A DNA stretch of 64,000 nucleotides, from the NCBI RefSeq assembly GCF_003345655.1, contig NZ_QQOH01000002.1:1-64000 (forward strand). The letters run 5' to 3'. The stretch comes from Motiliproteus coralliicola (GTDB lineage Bacteria > Pseudomonadota > Gammaproteobacteria > Pseudomonadales > Balneatricaceae). Positions 43,901 to 50,937 of this stretch are shown one piece after another (the first letter of the stretch is position 1; every line of letters starts with the position of its first letter). A model generated the notes under the pieces. That model saw nothing but the letters and a program-made list of their open reading frames with translations, was not told where the DNA came from and made no database searches. A program made the position numbers and the translations under genes.

Positions 43901-45245
43901 TACGGGTTTTGATCGATACAACGGTGGTGACGGCTACGACCAGCTCATCGGCACCGCGTTTGACGATGCGATCCGTATCGGCATTTTTGAAGAAGAGGCG
44001 ACGGTTGAAAAAGTTGATGGTGGCGGTGGCAACGATAGTATCGTCGGATCAAGCGGTAACAATACCCTAGATTTCCGTAATACAGAGCTGATCGGTATTG
44101 CTTTGATCGATGGTGATGCCGGCAACGATCACATCTACGGCAGTGCCCTGGATGATGTGATTCGTGGTGGCGAGGGTAGTGATTTCCTCTACGGAGAAGG
44201 CGGCGACGATCGGTTCGAGTTCACCGCCGGTGACAGCGGCTATGACCGCTACAGTGGCGGAGATGGATATGACCGGCTGGTGGGTACCACGGGTGATGAC
44301 CAGTTCCTAATCGGTACCTTTAATGGTGTCAGTATGGTCGAACAGATCGATGGCGCTGGCGGCAATGATAGCATCGTTGGTTCGAGCGGCAGTAATACGC
44401 TGGACTTCCGGAACACGGAGCTGATCGGTATCTCCCTGATCGACGGCGATGCTGGTAACGATGTTATCTACGGCAGTGCCCAAGCGGATGTGATTCGCGG
44501 AGGTGAGGGCAGTGATTCCCTTTACGGTGAAGGCGGCGACGATCGGTTCGAGTTCACTGCCGGTGACAGCGGTTATGACCGCTATAACGGTGGCGATGGA
44601 TATGACCGGCTGGTGGGTACTAGCGGAGATGACCAGTTCCGCATCGGTACCTTTAATGGTACCAGTGCGGTCGAACAGATCGATGGCGCCGGTGGCAATG
44701 ACAGCATCGTTGGTTCGAGCGGGAGTAACACGCTGGACTTCCGGAATACGGAGTTGGTCGGTATCACCCTGATCGACGGTGATGCTGGCCACGATACAAT
44801 CTACGGGAGTGCCCAGGCAAATGTAATCCGTGGTGGTTCCGGTAATGATTACCTGTATGGCGGCGGTGGTAGCGATCGTTACCATTTTGTGCCCGGCGAT
44901 GGTAACGATACGATCCGAGACGGCGGTAGCGTAACCGACAGCGATGTGCTTGTTTTCACCGGGGGCGTTACCCCAGACGACCTATGGTTGGTTCAATCTG
45001 GTTCGGATCTGAAAATCTATCTGCTAGGAAGCAATGATTGGATACTGATTGACGATTGGTTTGTTAACGAAGCGAATGTAATCGAGTCTATTGAGGTTGA
45101 TAGCGGTTTAGCGCTTCATCATACCAACGTCGCGGCGCTGGTAGCAGTAATGGGAGGAATTGGCGTACCGGTTGGTGGTGAAATCTCTCTTTCGACCGAG
45201 CAATTAACAGAAGTAACTGCTGCTCGCTCAAATAGCTGGTTCTAA
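37932..45245 (+). CDS. giant Sec-exported RTX calcium-binding repeat protein
   Basis: The 2437-aa product begins with a Sec signal (MGYQRLWQGCVAICLLVLNVGMAGGVQA), unusual for RTX proteins. Residues ~30-460 are beta-rich with a conserved-repeat-like segment (YTLGLRISNNGYGPANHVKI). A cadherin/putative-Ig type domain lies at ~463-553 and a thrombospondin-3-like calcium segment (DKDGDGLSDSWELEHFGN) at ~557-600. Four Fn3-like domains follow to ~1050, then a region of uncertain fold. RTX-type repeats (GGxGxDxLxG) run from ~1375 to ~2330, including seven exact-length 111-residue units. The C-terminus (VLVFTGGVTPDDLWLVQSGSDLKIYL) matches the haemolysin-type calcium-binding related domain. No T1SS exporter genes are nearby; RHS2 starts 78 bp downstream. 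Confidence 0.88.
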   Translation: MGYQRLWQGCVAICLLVLNVGMAGGVQAAEQGQQLCANVKIEIRQELALERQGFEASMRITNSLDSFSIDDISVTVNFADAAGNSVVASSDTNANGVHFFIDVDDSQGVSQLATSADGEVTYGSIAPKDAGVIRWLIIPTSEAAGQLQEGSLYLVGATLSYSYGGTVETVQVAPDSIVVKPQPALALDYFLTKEVIANDAFTPETEPPQPYTLGLRISNNGYGPANHVKIDSAQPEIIKNDAQLAVDFRILGSYLGDQPASPSLLIDFGTLEPQQVRAGRWIMESTESGEFQSIDVNFTHADELGGALTSLLSDPNEYLLVKDVRVDLAGRDAVNDFLAEDAAGDLYVFESERTNLTGPFCDDCVAVSQLAATLGAESGSSRPLSFSAVAGFNYIQVADPYQGSKVLARAVRSDGKVLPEANAWLSKTRAADGIAFDHYINLFDSNSSGSYNLQFTDSVEVPQAPVMQTISDRSAYEGGQLNFLVQSFDPNGTVPSLTLDRLPAGASFTDQGNGSGVFSWYPQPGQAGDYTVRFSASDGTLQSQMEVAITVNPADDKDGDGLSDSWELEHFGNLDRDGAGDYDEDGRSDQAEHDNGSDPLVAELSLGAPQILSPIYDAEVLADAVAPLLPTLSVSNGAHAPSQVARYQFEVYSDASLTTLVASALVDEGGVSTAWAVSQDDLADGQGFGDNQLYYWRARTEDTSGVTLASEWVSSRFFVNTANEAPSAPKVSQPALDALVPTLQPQLEVTNATDSDRDSLSYGFELFAADDTANPLYRVAGLPEGDNGVTHWQVPVALAEDGAYLWHAWAEDEHGLRTTGEQAAFLISTLNYAPSAPTLASPTDGQQVNMLNADNGLSLTVNNGSDPEYQSLNYRFELDRVNTFDSPALMQSAPQAEAVDQTAWAVSGLEENAYYYWRVKANDGEVDSAWVSGSFFVNTSNEAPSMPIAVNPGVDAMVESLRPVFEVSPAQDPDSSSLEYRFEVYQDNSLNTLVATGSEPTRIWSPGFELADKREYYWRFQVADEQGAVSSWSALQRFAVNESGHNSPPTLNFVLPSQAQVVDEPEVLIQWIDSDPDSAAVIDLYYSPDGLNRTLIVAGLSEDGDGGDDQYRWNAAALPPGYYRISADISDGDTVVTVDGCCEIQVPVQNKALTITPPASLITDETGTHWLEVQVGLDQPLAPGTSLTLSYALSDESEAKLVGPSQLFFSADTWNQPQILRIQGVDDCEIDGNQPFSLMFQPVVSDDGAYDGYLPTGLSLTNQDNEQAGQTLFICDYQLVDQTPVAGTNLTDYGYRARLVNRGGALDGATALLTVLDSSIPGADTQLIGTGALSFGSLITGITEGSIETFILRHPSNTVLDAGRLSWAITPGNNLVVLEGGDEIDHLRGGDGNDVMQGHAGNDTLYGGQGNDTLVGGSGADALHGESGDDRFLISGDDPYADAVYGGGGYDVIEGGSGNDAIRLSAIRDVEKIDGQGGTDIIYGTNNNDNLSFTNVELVGINAIDMLAGDDTLHGSAGNDTIIGNGGSDTLYGGGGDDTFVVHGVDSGADLVNGGDGIDQILGGSSNDTIRLRSYTNSSRVEVIDGGLGVNIIEGTSGNNRLEFSNTELLNIERIDGLAGDDTLRGSQGDDVIVGGDGTDYLFGNGGDDRFLITTSDSGLDRYYGGDGFDELVGTVFDDVIQLPIYRSTGRVERIDGGGGLNQIVGSTNDDHMDFSSTELVGITLIDGLTGDDLIYGSQAADVIIGGSGSDQLYGEGGDDRFLFSAGDTGYDRYYGGEGYDRLEGTDGDDDIPMQLYRDASVIEEIDGGTGINRIIGSAGDDALDFAGTKLTAISEINGLEGDDRLYGSAEADVIIGGQGTDRLYGRGGNDRFLLSAEDTGYDTYIGNEGVDRIEGTNGDDVIRLWHFTSYFTVEEIDGAGGNDIIVGSTGGNTLDFRDTTLIGINLIDGEAGNDKIYGSAQADIIRGGEGSDNLYGEGGDDRFEFTAGDTGFDRYNGGDGYDQLIGTAFDDAIRIGIFEEEATVEKVDGGGGNDSIVGSSGNNTLDFRNTELIGIALIDGDAGNDHIYGSALDDVIRGGEGSDFLYGEGGDDRFEFTAGDSGYDRYSGGDGYDRLVGTTGDDQFLIGTFNGVSMVEQIDGAGGNDSIVGSSGSNTLDFRNTELIGISLIDGDAGNDVIYGSAQADVIRGGEGSDSLYGEGGDDRFEFTAGDSGYDRYNGGDGYDRLVGTSGDDQFRIGTFNGTSAVEQIDGAGGNDSIVGSSGSNTLDFRNTELVGITLIDGDAGHDTIYGSAQANVIRGGSGNDYLYGGGGSDRYHFVPGDGNDTIRDGGSVTDSDVLVFTGGVTPDDLWLVQSGSDLKIYLLGSNDWILIDDWFVNEANVIESIEVDSGLALHHTNVAALVAVMGGIGVPVGGEISLSTEQLTEVTAARSNSWF
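42468..44885 (+). repeat. 333-bp tandem in-frame units inside the RTX gene
   Basis: Seven consecutive units start at 42468, 42801, 43134, 43467, 43800, 44133 and 44466, each exactly 333 bp (111 codons). A partial eighth starts at 44799, and a looser unit of 351 bp precedes at 42117. Each unit reads approximately (I/L)YGSAxADVI-GGxGSDxLYGEGGDDRF, then DRY-GGDGYD, then VExIDGxGGNDxIVGSS and LDFRNTELIGI-LIDG. Units 5-8 are nearly identical; units 2-4 are more divergent and AT-richer. Confidence 0.96.
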
Positions 45246-45290
45246 TTGAGGATTAGCCTGACTCGGTAAACGTTACCAATTAGCCCTTGA

Positions 45291-48200
45291 GCGGGGTAAG
45301 GCAAGCAAAAGGATAGGCTGGACGTGATGAATGGATGCGTGTTTAACCGCACGGCGGTACTGCTACTGAGCCTGCTGTTCAGTGTTCAGGTCTGGGCGGT
45401 GGGTGGCGTGACCACCGACAACGCCCGACCGTACTTCGCCACCGGCAAGCTCAACGAGACCTTTACCGACCTGCGGGTCAAGGTACTGGGCGGCTATGTA
45501 CGGGTGACCCGCTATTGGGAAGACGGTCGTTGGGTCTGGAACCGGCGCTGGAGCGACCTGGAACCGGCCTGGGGCACGACCGAGGACTTGCATCCCAGCT
45601 CGTTCCGCCGTATCGACCAGCACTACCCGCAGGTGGTGGGTGGCGAGGCGATCCGCTACGAGAACCAGCTGACCTACACCATCGATTACCGTGACGCCGA
45701 GGACGAGTACCGTTGGCAGGACCGGCGCGGCAACCAGATCGACTACGCGATTGAGCGTGACGACAACGGTCGCATCCTGCGGGTCCCGATGCTGCGCTAC
45801 CGCGACCGCAACGGCGTCACCGTCAGCGTCGAGCGAGACAGCGACGGCAATATCACCACCGTGCGTGACCACCACGGCACCCCGGTGCTGACCTACCACT
45901 GGGAGCCGGCAACCACGGGTGGTGGGCAACGGCTGGCCAAGGTCAGCGACTACAGTGGCCGCGAGGTGCAGTACCAGTACGATAGCGAGGACCGCCTGAC
46001 CGGGGTGATCGATCCGCGCGGTGAGACCTACCGTTATGACTACGCCACCGACGGCCAACTGGCTCGCTTTATCGACCCCAAAGACCAGGCGATCCAGTAC
46101 CAGTTCAAACCCGCCAGCGAATCGGTCATCGCCCGGGTCGAAGTGGGCGACACCGTCTGCGAGTACACCCAGATCCGCGGCAGCGAACTGACCTCGCGGA
46201 TCAACGCCGACGGGGTGGGGGATAGCTACGCTGTCAGCTACAACAAAGAGACCCGCCAGTTCACCACCACCGGTACCGACGCCACCGGCGTGGTGCGCGA
46301 GTGGCGCTATGACGAACACGGCCAACTGGTCAGCTACAGCCTGGGCGGTAACCGCCAGTACAGCACCCAGATCGTGCTGTCCGACAACTCCCTGGGGGTC
46401 GACAGCCTGGTGGCCCAGTACCAACCCAGCTACGGCATCACCGTCGTTGATATCGAGCGTGACGGGGTGGCGGGCAAGCACTGCTGGACCACCGATAGCT
46501 CCACGGTACGCTCACAACTGGGCGGTAACGACCTGATCTACGTAAAGCAGCGCACCCGCACCGACCAGCTCGGGCGCAAGACCGTCACCGAGTACGACCA
46601 GTTCAAGAATCCGATCAAGGTCACCTACCCGGACGGCAGCACCCGCACCCGCAGCTACGATACCCAGCTGAGCTTGCTTCTGAGCGAGACCGGTCCGCGG
46701 GGCTTCACCACCACCTACGAGTACGACGCCAACGGCAACCTGCTGACCCTGACCGAAGCGATGGGCAGCAGCGAGCAGCGCATCACCCGCTACGAGTACG
46801 ATCCCTACGGCCAGCGGATCAAACAGACCACCGGCGAATCCAGCGCCGGCAACACCGAACTGGCTGTGACCCAGTGGCAGTACGACGCCTACGGCAACGT
46901 GATCCAAACCACCGACCCGCTGAACCACAGCACCCAATACCAACAATACGATGCCCTGGGTAACGCCCAACTGACGATCGACGCGGCCAACAAGAGCTGG
47001 ACCCAAACCTACGACGCGGTGGGCAACCTGCTCAGCAGTGCCAACCCTTACGGCCAAAACGAAGCCTACAGCTACGATAAAGCCGGCAACCTGCAGACCC
47101 ACACCGACACCAATACCGCGGTGACCCAACTGACCAGCAATGCCGATGGCCTGCCGCTGACCGTCACCGATGCCAGCGACCAACAGACCACTCTGGAGTA
47201 CGACGGCGCCAACCGCCTCACCGCGCTGATCGACGCCAACGGCCACCGCCGCTACCGCAGCTACGACGATGCCGGCCGTCTGGCCAGCCAGACCGATGGG
47301 CTGGGTAACCAGACTCGCTTCAGCTACCGCGACGAACGGCTCGACTCGATCCACTACCCCACCTTCGAACAGCAGCTGGACTACGACAGCCGTGACCGGA
47401 TCAACAGCACCACCCAGCAGGCCGACAACCTCAACCTGCTGCGCCGCTTCGGCTACGACCCTGACGGTAACGAAACCCAGGCTATCGACGCCAACGGCAA
47501 CCCGACCCAACGGGCCTACGATGCGCTGAACCGGCTGATCAGTCTGACCGACGCCGACGGCGGCCTCACCCGCTTTAGCTACGATGCCCGTGACAACCTC
47601 ACCGAAGTGACCGACCCGGAAGGGCGGATCACCCAATATACCTATACCCTGCGCGGCCAACTGGCCGAAGAGATCAAAGCCGGGGCCAACCCCACTAGCC
47701 GCGATTACCAGTACGACAGCCGCGGCAACCTGATCCAGGAAACCAACCCGGATAACGAACAGGTCCAATATCGCTATGATGACGCCAACCGGCTGACCGA
47801 GACCCGCCTCTACGCCCAGGCCGGCGAGGCCAACCCGATCAAGGTCGTGACCTACCACTACAACGATCAGGACCAATACACCGGCTACAGCCAGGCGGCG
47901 GGCAGCGCCGGCAGCGGCCAGACCGCCGACATCCGCGCTCACAGCGAAACCTACCGCTACAACGCCCTAAACCAGCTGACCGACGTCACCGTCGACTTCG
48001 GGTTGTTCCAGAAAAGCTATAGCTACACCTATCACCCCAACGGCCTGAAACAGAGCTACACCAACCCCGAAGGGGTCACCTACCAGTACCACTACAACGC
48101 CAACAACCAGCTCGAAGCGGTGCTGATCCCCGGCGTCGGGCAGCTGGCCTACAGCGACTTCGACTGGCAACAACCGCAAACCCTGACGCTGCCGGGCGGC

Positions 48201-49039
48201 AACACCATCCGTTACCAGTACGACCCGCTGCAGCGCCAACAAAGCCGCACCCTGTACGATGCCGCCGACACCACACTGGCCAACGCCATCACCGCCTACG
48301 ACAACGAAAGCAACATCACCGCGATCCAACGCGAGCACGGTGACTACCGCTTCAACTACGACAACCAATACCGCCTGACCGGGGCCGACTACCCGGTGAG
48401 CAGCGAACTCCCTGACCAGGAAGCGTTCGGCTACGATGGCGTAGGTAACCGAACTCAACACCAAACCACCAGCGCCAGCTACAACGACCAGAACCAACTG
48501 ACCGAGCAGGACAGTGGCTGGAACTACAGCTACAACCCGAACGGCCACACCACCCAGAAAAGCTACAGCGGCAGCGAGCCGATCAATGGCCCGCAAACCA
48601 TCGACTACGTCTACAACCGCGAAGAGCGGCTGATCGCGGTACGCCACGACAGTGTCACCGTGGCCGAGTACGCCTACGACCCCTACGGCCGACGGATAAA
48701 GAAAACCGCCGATGGCAACACCACCTACTACTTCTACACCGACCAGGGCCTGAGCGCGGAATACGATGCAACCGGCAGCCTGATCAAGGAATACCACTTT
48801 ATGCCGGGAGGCACCTGGGGCACCAACCCCCAGTTCCAGCGCACGGCCGACAACACCATCTATTACTACCAGAACGACCACCTGGGCACGCCACAACGGC
48901 TGATCGCGGCCAGCGGGGTGGTGGTGTGGGAAGCGCGCTACGAGGCGTTCGGCAAAGCGACCATCATTAAGGAAACCATCAGCAACAATCTACGGTTCCC
49001 GGGGCAGTACTATGATGGTGAGACGGGGCTGCATCAGAA
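45291..49039 (+). repeat. direct repeat copy 2 (RHS core), 3749 bp
   Basis: Second copy of the segment at 32336-36084. It begins at GCGGGGTAAGG, where only the right arm of the copy-1 hairpin is present, and ends after GCATCAGAA at 49039. Same orientation as copy 1, so recombination between them would delete 12,955 bp. Confidence 0.95.
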
Positions 49040-49496
49040 CTACTTTAGGGACTATGATCCTGCAACGGGACGGTATATCCAAGCAGATCCGATTGGGCTT
49101 GAAGGTGGGATTAATACTTACGTGTATGTAGGAGGAGGTCCGATTAGTTGGGCTGATCCGTATGGACTAAAGCCATGCCCCCCTGGAATGGTACCTAATG
49201 GTACACCCTGTTGGATAAATGATGGTGATGGGGAAGGTAGTGGGTACCCAAAAGAAGGTAAGTGTGCAACAGCTAATTGTGCTGCTGATCTTCCAGATAT
49301 CGTCCCTCCTTCAGATTGCTTTAGTCGGTGTGTGATTGCTGCCAATTCGGCTAGGGGTAGTATTTGTAAATACTTAGGGCACCCCGCAGCAGTTGCCAGT
49401 TGTAAAGCTGCGGCCAAAGCAAAAGCTACCTATGACTGTGCTAAAAGCTGCAAGAAGGACAAAAAAAATGATGCTGTCTGTAAGGATGAGAATTAA
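45324..49496 (+). CDS. Sec-exported RHS/YD-repeat protein with a different Cys-rich tip (RHS2)
   Basis: The 1390-aa protein shares signal peptide, N-terminal domain and RHS core with RHS1 through residue ~1239. A few substitutions occur up to YIQADPIG (1255-1258). It then has the standard RHS core ending (LEGGINTYVYVGGGPISWADPYGL), which in RHS1 is replaced by other sequence. The remaining tip (about 1287-1390) contains at least ten cysteines (for example SDCFSRCVIAANSARGSIC, TYDCAKSCKKDKKN) and no domain I recognise. The tip is AT-richer than the core. It lies 78 bp after the RTX gene and is followed by a YidD-like gene. As with RHS1, Sec export followed by T2SS or another outer-membrane route is inferred. 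Confidence 0.93.
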   Translation: MMNGCVFNRTAVLLLSLLFSVQVWAVGGVTTDNARPYFATGKLNETFTDLRVKVLGGYVRVTRYWEDGRWVWNRRWSDLEPAWGTTEDLHPSSFRRIDQHYPQVVGGEAIRYENQLTYTIDYRDAEDEYRWQDRRGNQIDYAIERDDNGRILRVPMLRYRDRNGVTVSVERDSDGNITTVRDHHGTPVLTYHWEPATTGGGQRLAKVSDYSGREVQYQYDSEDRLTGVIDPRGETYRYDYATDGQLARFIDPKDQAIQYQFKPASESVIARVEVGDTVCEYTQIRGSELTSRINADGVGDSYAVSYNKETRQFTTTGTDATGVVREWRYDEHGQLVSYSLGGNRQYSTQIVLSDNSLGVDSLVAQYQPSYGITVVDIERDGVAGKHCWTTDSSTVRSQLGGNDLIYVKQRTRTDQLGRKTVTEYDQFKNPIKVTYPDGSTRTRSYDTQLSLLLSETGPRGFTTTYEYDANGNLLTLTEAMGSSEQRITRYEYDPYGQRIKQTTGESSAGNTELAVTQWQYDAYGNVIQTTDPLNHSTQYQQYDALGNAQLTIDAANKSWTQTYDAVGNLLSSANPYGQNEAYSYDKAGNLQTHTDTNTAVTQLTSNADGLPLTVTDASDQQTTLEYDGANRLTALIDANGHRRYRSYDDAGRLASQTDGLGNQTRFSYRDERLDSIHYPTFEQQLDYDSRDRINSTTQQADNLNLLRRFGYDPDGNETQAIDANGNPTQRAYDALNRLISLTDADGGLTRFSYDARDNLTEVTDPEGRITQYTYTLRGQLAEEIKAGANPTSRDYQYDSRGNLIQETNPDNEQVQYRYDDANRLTETRLYAQAGEANPIKVVTYHYNDQDQYTGYSQAAGSAGSGQTADIRAHSETYRYNALNQLTDVTVDFGLFQKSYSYTYHPNGLKQSYTNPEGVTYQYHYNANNQLEAVLIPGVGQLAYSDFDWQQPQTLTLPGGNTIRYQYDPLQRQQSRTLYDAADTTLANAITAYDNESNITAIQREHGDYRFNYDNQYRLTGADYPVSSELPDQEAFGYDGVGNRTQHQTTSASYNDQNQLTEQDSGWNYSYNPNGHTTQKSYSGSEPINGPQTIDYVYNREERLIAVRHDSVTVAEYAYDPYGRRIKKTADGNTTYYFYTDQGLSAEYDATGSLIKEYHFMPGGTWGTNPQFQRTADNTIYYYQNDHLGTPQRLIAASGVVVWEARYEAFGKATIIKETISNNLRFPGQYYDGETGLHQNYFRDYDPATGRYIQADPIGLEGGINTYVYVGGGPISWADPYGLKPCPPGMVPNGTPCWINDGDGEGSGYPKEGKCATANCAADLPDIVPPSDCFSRCVIAANSARGSICKYLGHPAAVASCKAAAKAKATYDCAKSCKKDKKNDAVCKDEN

Positions 49497-49540
49497 GCTT
49501 TATTTGGAATATTTTTTGATGGCTTGTAGAGGTTTATTAA

Positions 49541-49876
49541 ATGTTTGATCAGTTTTTTATTTTAATTATCAAGTTGTATCAAAAAAAACTATCTCATCAT
49601 AAAGGTTTTTGTTGTGCTTATAATAGGCTCTATAAAGATGGCTCTTGCTCCAATTGGGGGGTTGATAAAATAAAAAAAGATGGGTGGATTGCTTTCTTAT
49701 CCAAAATTTCAGAAAGGATGGCTGCTTGTAAAAAAGCAAATGAGGTTTTGATTGAAAGGTTAAAAGATGATGATGAAAAAAAGCCAAATAAGTGCTGTGC
49801 TTCTTCTGAAGCTGCTGGATGGTGTTTTAATTTTTCAATTAAAAAATTGCTAACCAAAGGAGTCAGACCCCATTGA
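49541..49876 (+). CDS. YidD-like small Cys-rich protein
   Basis: The 111-aa product resembles the YidD family. The pattern LYQKKLSHHKGFCCAYNRLY followed by GSCSNWGVDKIKKDGW and then a conserved Cys in RMAACKKANEVL matches the LYQ-x-x-(I/L)S-P-x-K-GF-x-CxY...SCSxY...G layout of a widespread YidD-like group. YidD helps membrane protein insertion at the inner membrane; the role of stand-alone relatives is not established. GC is very low and an AGAGG element precedes ATG 49541. It occupies the immunity-gene position after the RHS2 tip. The C-terminus (LLTKGVRPH) runs into a REP palindrome, as for the small gene after RHS1. Confidence 0.65.
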   Translation: MFDQFFILIIKLYQKKLSHHKGFCCAYNRLYKDGSCSNWGVDKIKKDGWIAFLSKISERMAACKKANEVLIERLKDDDEKKPNKCCASSEAAGWCFNFSIKKLLTKGVRPH

Positions 49877-49965
49877 AAAATGGATTAGACACATAAAACT
49901 GAGCCATAGTTCGATAACGTAATTAAATTGGTTGGTATGACCGAGTTATCCACACCAGCCTCCGA
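49853..49965 (+). pseudogene. decayed RAYT 5' remnant with REP palindrome
   Basis: AACCAAAGGAGTCAGACCCC followed by ATTGAAAAATGGATTAGACA and GAGCCATAG aligns closely with the leaders at 36968 and 37074. It continues as a degraded copy of the RAYT start: ATG has become ATA, and AATTAAATTGGTTGGTATGA corresponds to GATTAAAGCGGTTGGTATTA. It marks the end of cassette 2, just as an intact element marks the end of cassette 1. Confidence 0.8.
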
Positions 49966-50032
49966 TAGGGTAGGTCCCATTAAAAAGTCGCTTGGATTTG
50001 TTCCTGCTACAGACGTTACGCCACTGTTTGGT

Positions 50033-50752
50033 ATGAAAATCAATATGGAGAAGAATGTAGGTGTTAATGGCGGGGGCCTCATGTGGGCAATGCTCACCTT
50101 GTTATTGCTTGCCGGCTGTACATCAACGGCGACCAAGAAAGAATCTGCCGATTATATCGCGGCTTATGTGCCTCCTTTTTACCTAGCGATGGGGCCGGTT
50201 ATCAATGTGGGTGAATTAAGTCAGGCTTTAAGCACTCAGTCCAAGTCGGCTCTTATGCAAACTATTCGTCAAATGGAGTCACGCCAACATCTGCTCCGTC
50301 CCGAAGCGATGTATGTCGCCTCGATAAGGCTCTACGAAGTCGGTGAGAAAGAGACTGCCCTGTTGTGGTTCTACCGTGCTTACTACCGCAGTCGCCTGTT
50401 TGTCAGGTTGCTGGATATCACCAAAGATAGTTCTGAGCGAGGATCGGCTTTAAAGAAGGCGTATGGCGAATTTCATCGCCTGGTTGGGCCCTATCTCAAT
50501 GGATATGCTGGTTGTGATTTGAACTTGTGGGCGGATACCGTACATCGTGTTGAGGCTGAGAATGCCGAAGCTCCTGATTTAACATCAATTTTTGGTTCTG
50601 ACATGAAGGTTCGGTCACCGCAAACCTGGGATTCGGCCAATCATCGTGTTTCTGAATATTACAACAGGCTTGCTAAGAGCATCGAGGCGCAGCAGCCTAG
50701 GTGGCGGGAGATGCGTGCCTTAGGGGATCTTGATCAACGGCACTGTCGATAA
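50033..50752 (+). CDS. putative lipoprotein of unknown function upstream of the T2SS
   Basis: The product has a lipoprotein signal (LMWAMLTLLLLAGC followed by TSTATKK) and, from ATG 50033, 239 aa. ATG 50045 and ATG 50081 (with a GGGGG stretch upstream) are alternatives, and the true start is uncertain. The mature part is mostly helical, with MYVASIRLYEVGEKETALLWFYRAYYRSR resembling one TPR-like hairpin. I do not recognise a family. It ends about 190 bp before gspC in the same direction. A role with the secretion system is possible by location only. Confidence 0.6.
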   Translation: MKINMEKNVGVNGGGLMWAMLTLLLLAGCTSTATKKESADYIAAYVPPFYLAMGPVINVGELSQALSTQSKSALMQTIRQMESRQHLLRPEAMYVASIRLYEVGEKETALLWFYRAYYRSRLFVRLLDITKDSSERGSALKKAYGEFHRLVGPYLNGYAGCDLNLWADTVHRVEAENAEAPDLTSIFGSDMKVRSPQTWDSANHRVSEYYNRLAKSIEAQQPRWREMRALGDLDQRHCR

Positions 50753-50937
50753 GCTTCATTCAGTTGTTTCCACGGTAATCAGCGGCGATCTCTTATCTTC
50801 AGAGTTTGTCCTTTTGTCTGCTGTTAGATGTTGGGTGATGATTCTTCTGCGGGGGTTGCCATAGCAGCATTCGACGCTTGTATGTAACCCCTGCCTCGCT
50901 ATATCCTGTGGTCAGGAATTTAGCCGCAAAGGGATGT

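Noticed and set aside
42468-44885. Regular repeats suggestive of a CRISPR array
   Set aside because: The 333-bp units are in-frame coding repeats of an RTX protein without spacer structure; no cas genes are present.
32369-49496. RHS duplication as an assembly error
   Set aside because: Both copies have distinct flanks and distinct, well-formed tips with different downstream genes, so two real loci are more likely, though only long reads can exclude an artefact.
50753-50937. Small gene or clear promoter before gspC
   Set aside because: No open frame with a start signal and no good paired -35/-10 elements were seen.
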